Shown here: positions 54,116-63,536 of the stretch, in pieces
How the letters are laid out: each line of letters opens with the position of its first letter
Numbering within the stretch: position 1 is the stretch's first letter
Assembly (NCBI GenBank): GCA_947588805.1
Contig: CANPYR010000004.1
Span: 1-64,000 of the forward strand
Direction of reading: 5' to 3'
Length of the DNA: 64,000 nt
Source: an uncultured Clostridia bacterium
GTDB taxonomy: Bacteria; Bacillota; Clostridia; Oscillospirales; Ruminococcaceae
Notes under the pieces: model-generated
Database searches by the model: none
Told to the model about the DNA's origin: nothing
The model's input: the letters and a program-made list of their open reading frames with translations, nothing else
Translations under genes and position numbers: made by a program

Positions 54116-57100
54116 TCAGTCTTTAAGACCGTACTGCGCGACCGTCTCGCCCTCGGGAGAAACCCAGAGCTTTACGCTTCTTCCGTCCGGGATATGCGCT
54201 TTGAAGCTCTTTCCGCTTCTTAAGTCCTTAAGCTCTATATCGTCGTCCGGGCCGTCGTTTATCAGGGTGTATTCGGTGCAGCCGGAGTATTTTATCGCCT
54301 GTATAAGAACCGCTTCATGTCCTTCGGGCGTCTCGTAAACGGTATTTTCGGCTCCGCTCACGCTTACCGCATAGCGGTAAAGAGCCTTTGCGGAAGCGCC
54401 GTCCGAGGAAAGCTCAAGCGGCAGGGGAGAATAGATAATTTTTCCCTTTCCGCATTTCGATACCGTAACGCTGAGCTGCTCCGGGGCCGCAACGCTTAGG
54501 ACGTTTTCGACCTCGGCGTATTCCGCAGCTTCTTTGAAGCAGCAGACGTAGTCGCTGCCGTCGATAGTTATTCTTTCATAGCATCTGCAGGGACGGAATA
54601 CCGTCCTTTCGCGTGTGATTTTACCTATCCTTTCGGTGTGCTCAAAATAGCTGTTTTCATCCACGCAGCCGCTTATAAGAAGCGAAGCGCCGCCGCGGAC
54701 GTATTCAAGAACCGTCTGCCAGCAGGATTCCGAAAGTCTCATCGCCCCGGGGATGATTATAAGCTTCGGGTTTCCGATGATATCCTTATGCTTCTGATCG
54801 AAGAGGTTTTCCGGAACAAGATCGCTCTGCAGACGAAGATCGCGATTAAGGATATCTATATGCTTTCTCAGGGCGCTCAGGGCGAACTGAGAATACATCG
54901 AGTAGTGCGAGCTCGTAGGATAAAGAGTGATTATCGGGAAGGCTTCCTCGTCGCGGTCGGTCATATATGCAAGCGCGGAGTTTTCGGCATTTATAAGCTC
55001 TCTTATCATCGGCACTGCGGGCGTGAAGCTTCTGTCCGAGCGGTAAACGCCGAGCATATTCTCGCAAAGCTCGTCCCTGTCGGGATCGCTGTAGGACTGC
55101 CACTGTATCCAGTTCCCGAATCCGAACATAAGCTTGCGTTCAAGATCGTTTCTTATATTTTCATCGCTTAAACGCCGTGAGCCGCGCGGATCGATGAACC
55201 TGTATATACCGAGCTCCTGAGCGCAGCAGACGCGGTTTTTGATCCTGTTAAGCATATACTCCTGATGAAGCTGCTCGTCGTAGTGCCACTGGTGCCAGCT
55301 GACCATGTCGATATGACCGTTAGCGGCTCCGTTCTGCTCCATCGGGACTCTGAGAGTTTCGTCCCTTCCCATTATGACTACGGTCTCGGGAGCTATCGCC
55401 CCGACTTCCTTTCTTATCATCCCGAGCCAGTTATCAAAGCTCTCCTGCGCGAACTGCCAGAAATCCGCGGCGGCCGAGGATCTTCTGTCATGCTCGGTTC
55501 TGTCGAAAGCGCCGCCGAAATCCGATCTTTGAGGGACCGGGATATTTCCGAGCTCCGGAATTTCCTTGGAATTTTCGCCCCAGGCTATCCTTAAAGCGCT
55601 CGCGGTCTTATACTTCTTTTCAAGCCACCTGTTCCACGCCGAAAGCTCATACGGATCCCCAGACGGCAGACATCTCTGCCACATCCCCTTATAAGAATAG
55701 GACGGCTCGTTTAAAATGTCGAGCATTACGTTCGGATACTCCCCGAAGAGCTTCGCGAAGCTTTTAACAAGATTTTTGACCTTAGCGATATTTTCGGGAT
55801 TATGTATCGCGCACTTCGAGCGGTCCCAGTCGTTCAGCGCGATATGACCGAGAGTAAACTGCACGCTCAGGCCGTTTCTTGCCGCGGTGAGGAAATACGC
55901 CTGCAAAGCTCGTCTTGAGTATGTTTCTATCTTCCCGTCCGGGCCGTGGAAATCGGTCTGTCTGACCCAGTTTCCGGATCTTAAAATGTTATACCCGTCC
56001 CGCTTTAGGATCTCAAGATCGCGGCGGCAGAGATAATAGTTGAAGTCTGTAAAGCAGTTCTGCCAAACGTCGGTGACAAAATATGTTGTTCCGTGCAGCA
56101 GAACGGGCTTGCCGCCCTGAACGCAGAGAGTCTTCGATACCTCGGGATCGATCTTTATCCTCTCGTACTTCTTAACCTCATCCAAGAGCGCGGAGTCGCT
56201 GATAACAACGAATCCCGTCCTTCTCAGATACACCGATTCGCCGTTTCTTTCAAGATCCACAGTGACGGTATAGTCCCCCTCGGGGAGCTTCGGGAGCTGG
56301 AATCTTTTCGTGGTGATGGTCCCGCGCAGGACATATCCGAAAACCTCCGCGCCGCTTTGATCGCAGACGGAAATATTGAATCTCAGCGCGACCTTTGACT
56401 GGCTGTTCAGACCTCCGATATAGATGGCCGGCTCCTCGTCCGGAAGATATCTCGGAAGCTCGGATCTTAATATGAAGGACGCGTCCCCTAAAGAAGCGAT
56501 CTCGACTATGCCGCGGTAGACTCCGGTTATGAAGGGCGAATCAAGAAGATTTTCGGCGTCAGCGGCGATCAGGAAAACGGTTCCCCCGCCGATATACTTT
56601 ATCCCGACCGCAGGCGCGGCGGCGATATCGCCGTTTTCATCGTAAAGCTCGGCTAAAACCGTGAGATCGGCATGCTTCACTCTTCCCGCCGTAAGCTGAT
56701 GGGAAAGGCAGTAAAGCCCGGAATATGCAGCGGTCAGAATATCGGTTTTCTCGCTTTCTGGAGAATTTTTTCTCAGCGGAGAATTTTTTCCCACGTTCTC
56801 GCTAAGTCTCAGCTCATACTCCCCGGAAAGCGGGATTTTGGTGAAGCTGTCGCCGATATCGAGCGCTCTTAGGCCCTTTTTCACCTCGGGATACCGCCTG
56901 TCCCTGTCCTTCGGGACGGAAAAAGGAGCGCCGCCAAGGTTTATGAACGCGCCGCCGTTTCCGATGAAGTCGCATATCATCGGAAGCTTCGATTCGTAAT
57001 ACTCCTCGCCGAGGGCGTTTACGACAGCCGTGGCCTGATGGAGCTGGGACGAAGTCAGATCCGCAAATTTCGCGATCTCTACCTTGAACCCGCAGCCCTT

Positions 57101-57166
57101 GGTCTTTTCGATAAGCTCTTTTAAGAACTCGTCTTTGTTTTCGTACAAAATTACCAGTTTTTTCAT
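54116..57166 (-). CDS. Large clan GH-A glycoside hydrolase, cytoplasmic
   Basis: A 1016-residue protein with no signal peptide. Residues about 1-220 form a glutamine-amidotransferase-like fold, a trait of GH42-type enzymes, here at the N-terminus (LVILYENKDEFLKELIEKTK; NGGAFINLGGAPF). A beta domain follows at about 230-340. The TIM barrel (about 350-720) has NILRSGNWVRQTDFHG, the general acid in LDILNEPSYSYKGMW (about residue 485), and MVSWHQWHYDEQ. Residues about 760-910 hold a second amidotransferase-like fold (LIIIPGAMRLSESCWQTVL with YVRGGASLLISGC), then a beta domain. GH42 or GH5-type beta-galactosidase or mannosidase activity is possible. Start by position; the upstream ribosome site is weak. 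Confidence 0.75.
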   Translation of the reverse strand: MKKLVILYENKDEFLKELIEKTKGCGFKVEIAKFADLTSSQLHQATAVVNALGEEYYESKLPMICDFIGNGGAFINLGGAPFSVPKDRDRRYPEVKKGLRALDIGDSFTKIPLSGEYELRLSENVGKNSPLRKNSPESEKTDILTAAYSGLYCLSHQLTAGRVKHADLTVLAELYDENGDIAAAPAVGIKYIGGGTVFLIAADAENLLDSPFITGVYRGIVEIASLGDASFILRSELPRYLPDEEPAIYIGGLNSQSKVALRFNISVCDQSGAEVFGYVLRGTITTKRFQLPKLPEGDYTVTVDLERNGESVYLRRTGFVVISDSALLDEVKKYERIKIDPEVSKTLCVQGGKPVLLHGTTYFVTDVWQNCFTDFNYYLCRRDLEILKRDGYNILRSGNWVRQTDFHGPDGKIETYSRRALQAYFLTAARNGLSVQFTLGHIALNDWDRSKCAIHNPENIAKVKNLVKSFAKLFGEYPNVMLDILNEPSYSYKGMWQRCLPSGDPYELSAWNRWLEKKYKTASALRIAWGENSKEIPELGNIPVPQRSDFGGAFDRTEHDRRSSAAADFWQFAQESFDNWLGMIRKEVGAIAPETVVIMGRDETLRVPMEQNGAANGHIDMVSWHQWHYDEQLHQEYMLNRIKNRVCCAQELGIYRFIDPRGSRRLSDENIRNDLERKLMFGFGNWIQWQSYSDPDRDELCENMLGVYRSDRSFTPAVPMIRELINAENSALAYMTDRDEEAFPIITLYPTSSHYSMYSQFALSALRKHIDILNRDLRLQSDLVPENLFDQKHKDIIGNPKLIIIPGAMRLSESCWQTVLEYVRGGASLLISGCVDENSYFEHTERIGKITRERTVFRPCRCYERITIDGSDYVCCFKEAAEYAEVENVLSVAAPEQLSVTVSKCGKGKIIYSPLPLELSSDGASAKALYRYAVSVSGAENTVYETPEGHEAVLIQAIKYSGCTEYTLINDGPDDDIELKDLRSGKSFKAHIPDGRSVKLWVSPEGETVAQYGLKD

Positions 57167-57229
57167 GTTACACCTGCGATCTTTCTAATATTTCTTTAAG
57201 TCAATTCTTGCTATCTAAACGTCAGTAAT

Positions 57230-57258
57230 ATATTAACATATATTTTTACATTTTGCAA
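57230..57258 (-). promoter_or_regulatory. Promoter of the GH-A hydrolase gene
   Basis: On the minus strand, TTGCAA (57253-57258), 17 bases, TAATAT (57230-57235), about 65 bases before the start. Confidence 0.65.
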
Positions 57259-57304
57259 GTGTGAAAATAAATAAAATATAGTACGTTTAAGCGTGTGAAA
57301 ACAC

Positions 57305-57333
57305 TTGAAATTACTAAAAAAATGTGTTATGAT
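57305..57333 (+). promoter_or_regulatory. Promoter of the yitT cluster
   Basis: TTGAAA (57305-57310), 17 bases, TATGAT (57328-57333). It probably drives the genes 57402-59671 and perhaps further. Confidence 0.65.
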
Positions 57334-57401
57334 AAATCATAACGTAAAAATCCTGCCGCTCGGCGTTTTAACGCCGGGGCGAGCCGGGATGAAAGGGGCG
57401 T

Positions 57402-58361
57402 ATGGAAGTGGAGAAGCTTCGGGGATTAAGACCGCTGAATTTTATCATGCTCACGGCCGCGGGAATAATAAACGCCTTCGGGGTGGTGATGTTTTTAAGT
57501 CCTGTGAGACTTTACGACAGCGGGATCTCCGGGACGGCGATGCTTCTTGATACGCTCACTCCGCTCGGTCTGTCGGCGCTGCTGATTATCTTAAACGTCC
57601 CGCTCTTTCTTTACGGTTATAAGCGCCAGGGCGCGGCGTTCACGGCGTATTCTCTTTACGCCGTCGCGGTGTATTCTTTGGCGGCGTGGGTAATAAAAGC
57701 CGCGCTGCCGGCTGAAGCGGCGGCTTCGCCGATAGCGGGGAGCGATCTTTTGCTCTGCGCCCTCTTCGGAGGTATGATCTCCGGAGCGGGTTCGGGCATA
57801 ACCATTCGCTTCGGCGGGGCGATAGACGGAATAGAAGTCTGCGCGGTCATATTCGCTAAGAGGATCGGGGTTTCGGTAGGAACGTTTGTGATGAGCTTTA
57901 ACGTCGTCTTATATATCGCCGCGGGGATTGCGACAAAAAGCTGGATCCTTCCGCTTTATTCGATAGTTGCGTATATGGCGGCGCTAAAGACCGTGGACTT
58001 CATCGTGGAGGGACTTGACAGATCGAAATCCGCGATGATAATCACCGAACGTCCGGACGAGGTATCAAGAGCTCTTATGGAAGCCTTCGACTGCGGCTCT
58101 ACAAGAATAGCCGCCAGGGGAGGATATATGAATACCGAGAGAACGGTGATATATTTTGTCGTGAACAGGTTCCAGATAGCGAGGATGAAGAATCTGATCC
58201 ATGAAGCCGACCCGAACGCATATTTTACCGTAAGCGAAGTAGCGGAGGTGTTCAAGAGCTCGGGAGCGGGTTCTGCGACGGCCGCGCCGATGGAGATAGA
58301 ATACGGGGGCGAGCTGAGGGAGTCTGAGGAGGAGAACGAGGATGAAATCTCAAAGACTTAA
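57402..58361 (+). CDS. YitT-family membrane protein (DUF161/DUF2179)
   Basis: A 319-residue protein: five or six membrane helices (LTAAGIINAFGVVMFLSPVR, GGMISGAGSGITIRFGGAID with GIEVCAV) and a cytoplasmic DUF2179 domain (SAMIITERPDEVSRALMEAF, ARGGYMNTERTVIYFVV). The RFGGAxDG block is diagnostic. Function of the family is unknown; the C-terminal domain resembles a ligand-binding ACT/GlnB-like fold. The C-terminal about 40 residues are acidic. Its last 20 bases overlap the next gene's start, so the two are coupled. Confidence 0.9.
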   Translation: MEVEKLRGLRPLNFIMLTAAGIINAFGVVMFLSPVRLYDSGISGTAMLLDTLTPLGLSALLIILNVPLFLYGYKRQGAAFTAYSLYAVAVYSLAAWVIKAALPAEAAASPIAGSDLLLCALFGGMISGAGSGITIRFGGAIDGIEVCAVIFAKRIGVSVGTFVMSFNVVLYIAAGIATKSWILPLYSIVAYMAALKTVDFIVEGLDRSKSAMIITERPDEVSRALMEAFDCGSTRIAARGGYMNTERTVIYFVVNRFQIARMKNLIHEADPNAYFTVSEVAEVFKSSGAGSATAAPMEIEYGGELRESEEENEDEISKT

Positions 58362-58878
58362 AAAGATCGCGGCGGCGCTTATGTGCATAACTGCGGCCGT
58401 ATGGATAGCGGTTTCCGCACTGCTTTCGACCGTCTCGGTTTCGGGGGTATATATAGGATATATGACGGCTCTCACGCTCGGAGGAGTTCCGGTGGCATTT
58501 TTGCAGCTCAGGCTTTGTCTTGCCGAGAAGGAAAGATGGGTAAGATGGGTTCCTGCGGTAGTCGCGGCAGGGGTATACTCCCTCGCGCTGCTTTTCTATT
58601 TCGGCGGCAGTATGTATTCGCTGCTCGGGATGATTCTGGCGGTTTTCGGGATGGCTCCTCTTGCCGGGATATGCCTTGGATGGCTCGCCTGCGGAAAGAG
58701 ACACGCGTTTTTGCTTCTTGATATCTTATTCATAATTTATCTTATTGCGAACAGGATACCGTTTTTCAACCGTCCGTTCGAGGGGACCGATCTTATAGCG
58801 TTTTTATATTTAGCGGCGGGGATATACCTGTTTATAAAGCCCGCTGCCGAAATCGGAGGTAAAGAGAATGAATCCTAA
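58342..58878 (+). CDS. Uncharacterised membrane protein, paralogue of the next gene's membrane half
   Basis: A 178-residue protein with about five membrane helices. GVPVAFLQLRLCLAEKERWV with RWVPAVV and PLAGICLGWLA resemble VPCTFLQVCMFLRPVEKWVR with YIPAI and PLAGFIIGWTI in the following protein, so the two derive from a duplication. No known family recognised. It starts inside the yitT end with GAGGAG upstream and overlaps the next start by 11 bases: a tightly coupled operon. Confidence 0.7.
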   Translation: MKSQRLKKIAAALMCITAAVWIAVSALLSTVSVSGVYIGYMTALTLGGVPVAFLQLRLCLAEKERWVRWVPAVVAAGVYSLALLFYFGGSMYSLLGMILAVFGMAPLAGICLGWLACGKRHAFLLLDILFIIYLIANRIPFFNRPFEGTDLIAFLYLAAGIYLFIKPAAEIGGKENES

Positions 58879-59671
58879 AATCAGACCCGTCGTATTTTTC
58901 TGCGTTACCTTAGCGCTCTGGGTGATACCTTCATACGTCCTGAGCGGATATATGATAGGAGACATATGGTTCTACGGCTTCGGGATAGTTCCCTGCACTT
59001 TTTTGCAGGTCTGCATGTTCCTTAGGCCGGTGGAGAAGTGGGTGAGATATATCCCGGCGATCGGGATAATGTCCTTTGTCGCGATAGAAGTAGTAGTTTT
59101 AGCGATAAGGGGAAGGCTGAACATTTCCGAGCTTCTGACCGCTTCGCTCTTCCTGATAACCCCTCTTGCGGGATTCATTATCGGCTGGACTATCTATCTT
59201 TTGGTGTTAAGATACGAGACGGACTTTGAATTTCTCGACGTAAGCGACCTAAAGACCGGGGAGATATCCCTAAAGCTCAGAAAGCAGGTCCCCGGAAATC
59301 TCAAGGGCGACCGTTTACCGGACTACCGTTTTTATATTCTCGACTCCCGAGGAAACAGGGTAGGGGAGTGCGACTTAAGGGTAGGGCATAACGAAAAGGT
59401 CTTCTACGGAGGAAATATCGGCTACAGGGTATATGAAAATTTCCGGGGAAATCACTACGCGGCTAAAGCTGTGACGCTTTTAAAGATTTTAGCTAAGCGG
59501 CACGGGATGGAGTTTCTCTATATCTCCTGCAGCCCCGAAAATAAAGCCTCGTACCGCACCTGCGAGATAGCGGGAGGAAAGCTTTTGGGAACATTCACGC
59601 TTCCCGCCGACAACGATATGAGACTTCGGGACGGCGAGGAAGAAAAATGCGTGTTCAAATTCACGGTCTGA
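58868..59671 (+). CDS. Membrane protein fused to a GNAT acetyltransferase domain
   Basis: A 267-residue protein. Residues 1-115 hold about four membrane helices paralogous to the upstream gene. Residues about 125-267 form a cytoplasmic GNAT domain: YRFYILDSRGNRVGECDLRV, NIGYRVYENFRGNHYAAKAV (the acetyl-CoA-binding region; family Q/RxxGxG/A, here RGNHYA) and YISCSPENKASYRTCEIAGG (the NxxSxR/K-like block of the RimJ/Acetyltransf_3 group). It probably N- or O-acetylates an unknown substrate at the membrane. Overlaps the upstream gene; an esterase-acyltransferase gene follows after 139 bases. Confidence 0.78.
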   Translation: MNPKIRPVVFFCVTLALWVIPSYVLSGYMIGDIWFYGFGIVPCTFLQVCMFLRPVEKWVRYIPAIGIMSFVAIEVVVLAIRGRLNISELLTASLFLITPLAGFIIGWTIYLLVLRYETDFEFLDVSDLKTGEISLKLRKQVPGNLKGDRLPDYRFYILDSRGNRVGECDLRVGHNEKVFYGGNIGYRVYENFRGNHYAAKAVTLLKILAKRHGMEFLYISCSPENKASYRTCEIAGGKLLGTFTLPADNDMRLRDGEEEKCVFKFTV

Positions 59672-59810
59672 ATCCGGGCGATTCCCGCGCAGCCGGCAGC
59701 TAACGCCTTTTAGGAGCAAACGCGGGTAAGAACGGCTTTTATCCCGTCCGCAACGGAATATTCTTATAAAAATATAAAAAATAAAAAGCAAAAAGAAAAG
59801 GTTTGATCCG

Positions 59811-61979
59811 ATGACCGAAAAATTTGTACGTCAGAATCTTAAATACTTCAAGGGATTTATGACCGAAAGCTCTCTTGCCGCCGCAAGAAAGACTCACGTC
59901 CTCTTAGGAGACTTCATGGCGGTATCCCACGGAAACGGCGCAAGGCATGAGCGAAGGAGCTTTGAAAACTTCGAGGGAGAATGGATAACCCCCGGCGAGG
60001 AGACGAGACCGGGAGTGATACTTTATCTCCACGGCGGGGGATACACATGCGGAAATATCGAATACGCAAAGGGCTTCGGGAGCGTTCTGGCGTGCGAGTT
60101 CGGGATAAGGGTGTTTTGCTGCGCGTACCGTTTAGCGCCGGAGGATCCCTTCCCCGCAGCGCTGGAGGACGCGCTTTTTGCGTATAAATATCTGCTTGAG
60201 AGCGGCTTCGGGCCGGAAAAAATAATCCTCTGCGGCGAAAGCGCCGGAGGAGGGCTTTGCTATGCTCTGAGCCTTAAGCTCTTCAAAGAAAACCTCCCGC
60301 AGCCCGCGGGGATAGTAGCGATATCCCCCTGGACGGATCTGACTCTCTCCGGAAAATCCCATCTTGAAAACGACGAGATAGACCCTTCGATGACGACCGA
60401 GAGGGTGAAGTTTTTTGCGGACTGCTATTCTCAGGACCGCGAGAATCCGCTCGTATCGCCTATTTTCTTTAAAAAAGAAGAAGCGGATTTTCCTCCGTCG
60501 CTGATCTTTGCCGGCGGCGACGAAGTCCTTCTTGACGACTCTAAGGTGATGAATAAAAGACTTAACGGCGAAGGGTTTCGCTCCGAGCTTATCATAAGAC
60601 CGAATCTCTGGCACGCTTATGTGTTATATAATCTCAGAGAGTACCGCGGGGACTATGAAAAGATCGGGAGCTTTCTTGACAAAAGGCTCAACGGCGAAGC
60701 GAAGCTATGGTCAAGACTTGATAACGCCGCGCTTATATTCCCGGCGGCTAAAAGGCGCGGCTGGCATAATATCTTCAGACTCTCGGCCGAGCTTGACGAA
60801 CCGATAGACAGGGATATTATGCAGTCGGCGCTCGATCTGACCGTAAAGCGCTTCCCGCTTATCGGCTCTCGGCTCAGGGCAGGGGTTTTCTGGTATTATC
60901 TTGAACAGACCGAAGCGCCGGAAATTATCAAAGACGGAAGCTGCCCGATCATGAAGCAGCCCTTCGGCGAGGTCAGAAAATGCGCGATCAGAGTCTTGTA
61001 CTATAAAAAACGCATAGCCGTGGAATTCTTCCACGCCGTCACCGACGGAAACGGCGGGCTTATATTTTTAAAAACCCTTATCGCGGAATACCTGTCTCAG
61101 AAATACGGCGAGGAAATTCCGAACGAATGCGGAATAGCCGACAGGCTTGCAAATCCTACTCCCGAAGAGCTTGAGGACAGCTTCTCGGAGTACGCGGGAA
61201 GAGTGGGATTAAAAAGAAGCTCCGACAAGGCGTTTCACTTGACAGGCGTAAAAGAAAAGGACGGATTTCTGAATCTCACCTGCGGCATAATACCCGCGGA
61301 CAGCCTTTTAAAGCGCTGCCGGGAGCTCGGAGTCACCGTGACCGCATTCTTGGCGAGCGTGATGATATATACGCTCATAGCACTTCAGAAGCGTAAAGTA
61401 AAAGACGTTGACAGGCGAAGACCTGTAAGAGTTCAGATACCGGTGAATCTGAGAAAGCTTTTCCCGAGCCAGACGGTGAGAAACTTCGTCATGGTAGCGA
61501 ACGTAGGGGTGGATCCGAGGATGGGAGACTACGGATTTGAGGAGATTTTGGGGATAGTGACTCGCCAGATGGCGCTTTATGTCACTCCGAAGTATATGCA
61601 GGCGGCGTTCACCGCTAATGTGAACGACGAGAAGCTGTTTATTATAAAGCTCGTGCCGCTCTTTATAAAGAATATCGTCATGAAGACGGTGTTCGACAGG
61701 GTGGGGGAGTCGCAGGGGTGCATAACGATTTCCAACCTCGGAAGGATAGAGCTGCCGGAAGAAGCGAAAAAATATGTAAAGTCTTTCGACTTTATACTCG
61801 GACCGCAGGCTAAATCCCCGCACAACTGCGCGGTCTGCACCTACGGAAACGAGCTCAGGATCAACTTCATAAGGCGCTCGGAAAGCCCGGAGCTTGAACG
61901 CGAATTCTTCAGAAATCTCGTCCGGCTCGGGATCCACACGACGGTGGAATCAAACCAAAGAGAGCTTACGGAAAGGTAG
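59811..61979 (+). CDS. Two-domain protein: alpha/beta hydrolase (HSL family) fused to condensation-type acyltransferase
   Basis: A 722-residue protein. Residues about 60-290 are an HSL-type esterase: oxyanion motif LHGGGYTCG (about 73-81), nucleophile CGESAGGGL (Ser about 143), and a later Asp and His (GGDEVLLDD, NLWHAYVLY). Residues about 300-720 resemble alcohol acyltransferase/condensation enzymes: EFFHAVTDGNGG (about 407-418) matches the catalytic HxxxDG, and INLxNLG-type text appears as ITISNLGRIELP. In many clostridia these are separate neighbouring genes. The pair could make and remove an acyl ester on a lipid or glycan. AAAGG precedes the ATG; the next gene starts 12 bases after. Confidence 0.85.
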   Translation: MTEKFVRQNLKYFKGFMTESSLAAARKTHVLLGDFMAVSHGNGARHERRSFENFEGEWITPGEETRPGVILYLHGGGYTCGNIEYAKGFGSVLACEFGIRVFCCAYRLAPEDPFPAALEDALFAYKYLLESGFGPEKIILCGESAGGGLCYALSLKLFKENLPQPAGIVAISPWTDLTLSGKSHLENDEIDPSMTTERVKFFADCYSQDRENPLVSPIFFKKEEADFPPSLIFAGGDEVLLDDSKVMNKRLNGEGFRSELIIRPNLWHAYVLYNLREYRGDYEKIGSFLDKRLNGEAKLWSRLDNAALIFPAAKRRGWHNIFRLSAELDEPIDRDIMQSALDLTVKRFPLIGSRLRAGVFWYYLEQTEAPEIIKDGSCPIMKQPFGEVRKCAIRVLYYKKRIAVEFFHAVTDGNGGLIFLKTLIAEYLSQKYGEEIPNECGIADRLANPTPEELEDSFSEYAGRVGLKRSSDKAFHLTGVKEKDGFLNLTCGIIPADSLLKRCRELGVTVTAFLASVMIYTLIALQKRKVKDVDRRRPVRVQIPVNLRKLFPSQTVRNFVMVANVGVDPRMGDYGFEEILGIVTRQMALYVTPKYMQAAFTANVNDEKLFIIKLVPLFIKNIVMKTVFDRVGESQGCITISNLGRIELPEEAKKYVKSFDFILGPQAKSPHNCAVCTYGNELRINFIRRSESPELEREFFRNLVRLGIHTTVESNQRELTER

Positions 61980-61991
61980 TGTAGATATATT

Positions 61992-62684
61992 ATGTACTGT
62001 GTAAAATGCGGCGTTCAGCTTAAGGACTCCGAAAAAGTCTGTCCGCTTTGCAAAACCGCGGTTTTCCATCCCGACATCCCCGCGCCGGAGGGCGAAGGAC
62101 CCTATCCCGAATTCATCCCGCCGTCAAGAAAATTCAACCGCTTCGGAGCGCTATTTATCCTCACCTTCGTCTTTCTCATCCCCTTCGCGATCTGCCTTAT
62201 GATTGACCTGAGAATAAACGGAAGAGTGCTCTGGTCGGGATATGTGATAGGCGGGCTCGCGCTCGGATATATCTGGTTTGTGCTGCCGTTCTGGTTCAGA
62301 AGGCCTAACCCGGTGATATTTGTGCCGATAGATTTTGCGGCGGCGATACTCTTTCTTTTGTATGCGGATCTTGCGACCGGCGGGGACTGGTTTTTACCGC
62401 TCGCGTTTCCGATAACGGGAATCGCCGGGATAATCGTCACGGCGGTGGTGGGGCTTTGCAAATACCTTAAAAAAGGCAAATTATTTGTATTCGGAGGAGC
62501 GTTTATCGCGCTTGGCGGGTACAGCATGCTGATAGAGATGTTTATAGTTATAACCTTTAAGACGAGGTTTGTATTCTGGTCGGTATATCCGTTGACGGCC
62601 TGTGCGATGATAGGGATCATGCTGTTGATAATCGGTGTATGCAAGCCGCTGAGGAGATCGCTGGATAAGAAGTTTTTTATCTGA
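61992..62684 (+). CDS. Zinc-ribbon membrane protein (DUF6320-like)
   Basis: A 230-residue protein that opens with a zinc ribbon, MYCVKCGVQLKDSEKVCPLC (CxxC-CxxC), followed by a short Pro-rich linker and six membrane helices (for example FGALFILTFVFLIPFAICLM). The arrangement matches the DUF6320 family, whose genes often follow alcohol-acyltransferase-like genes, as here. Function unknown. It is translationally close to the upstream fusion gene and ends the cluster. Confidence 0.8.
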   Translation: MYCVKCGVQLKDSEKVCPLCKTAVFHPDIPAPEGEGPYPEFIPPSRKFNRFGALFILTFVFLIPFAICLMIDLRINGRVLWSGYVIGGLALGYIWFVLPFWFRRPNPVIFVPIDFAAAILFLLYADLATGGDWFLPLAFPITGIAGIIVTAVVGLCKYLKKGKLFVFGGAFIALGGYSMLIEMFIVITFKTRFVFWSVYPLTACAMIGIMLLIIGVCKPLRRSLDKKFFI

Positions 62685-62731
62685 ATACGGAAAAAATTTT
62701 GGTATGAGATGGGAACTAAAAAGGTTTCGCC

Positions 62732-62750
62732 GGCCTTTCCTTAAAAGGCC
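62732..62750. repeat. Short inverted repeat
   Basis: GGCCTTT (62732-62738) and AAAGGCC (62744-62750). First of three palindromes in a GC-rich non-coding stretch. Confidence 0.5.
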
Positions 62751-62780
62751 GCAGGGGTCCAGGGGGCAGAAATCGTAGCG

Positions 62781-62831
62781 TTAAAACTTGCTTTTCAAGG
62801 CTCCACAGGAGCCTTGAAAAGCAAGTTTTAA
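62781..62831. repeat. Perfect inverted repeat, 24-base arms, 3-base loop
   Basis: The arms at 62781-62804 and 62808-62831 are exact complements around ACA. No T-run follows on either strand, so it is not a textbook terminator. Confidence 0.9.
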
Positions 62832-62900
62832 TCGCAACGACCTTTGGTCGCGCCCGCAGGCCGCAAAACTCCCCCAGTGTAAGCGAGCGCAGGACGGGGA

Positions 62901-62929
62901 GCAAAAACAGTCCGGCGGACTGTTTTTGC
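62901..62929. repeat. Perfect inverted repeat, 13-base arms
   Basis: GCAAAAACAGTCC and GGACTGTTTTTGC around GGC. Confidence 0.85.
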
Positions 62930-63003
62930 GTGGGGAGACACTCGCCGCTGCCTAACCCAAATTTTCTCCCTGCACAAATGAAATTCCAAAAGCAGCATCC
63001 CAT

Positions 63004-63400
63004 AGCCCCGGCCTGCTCCGCGCCGCGTCCGTTTTATCCGTTTACGCTGCGAAAATGACGTAAACAAAGAACATTTTCAACCTAAACTGCCTGTAATGTC
63101 ATAAGCCTTTACAGACAGCTCTGTTTTTTTTTACCACTTTATTCCGACGCTGCGCTGTCATTTTGCTGTATTGCGATGTTAAAAAAACATGAAAAATTGC
63201 CCTAAAAATGCCCCTTTTTAATCACTATTTTTTATGCTGCCGTGTATATAGTATTATAATCTTCCAAAAGCGCAATATATAGTTGTATTTTTTAAAAGTC
63301 CCTGCCAATTTATAACATAAAAAATGACCAAAACAAAAAGGGCATTTTGGCTATTTTTAACGAAAATTTGTAAATCATTGATAATTCCGAATATTTCTTA
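63004..63400. other. Intergenic, A/T-rich, no gene seen
   Basis: No supported frame; the sequence from about 63110 on is strongly A/T-rich and leads into the promoter at 63401. Confidence 0.5.
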
Positions 63401-63428
63401 TTGACTTTAACGCACGAAATGATATAAT
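63401..63428 (+). promoter_or_regulatory. Promoter of the secreted-protein gene
   Basis: TTGACT (63401-63406), 16 bases, TATAAT (63423-63428). The leader of about 105 bases holds a CCGAT/ATCGG hairpin near 63470-63490. Confidence 0.72.
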
Positions 63429-63536
63429 ATTTATGAGTTAATTTATATGGAGTATGTATAAACAGTTAGTCCGATTAACTTTTATATCGGAACTCACGCA
63501 ACAAAAAAATTATAAAAAGCTAAGGAGGAAGAATAA

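Noticed and set aside
62781-62831. Intrinsic terminator
   Set aside because: The stem is strong, but neither strand has a T-run after it.
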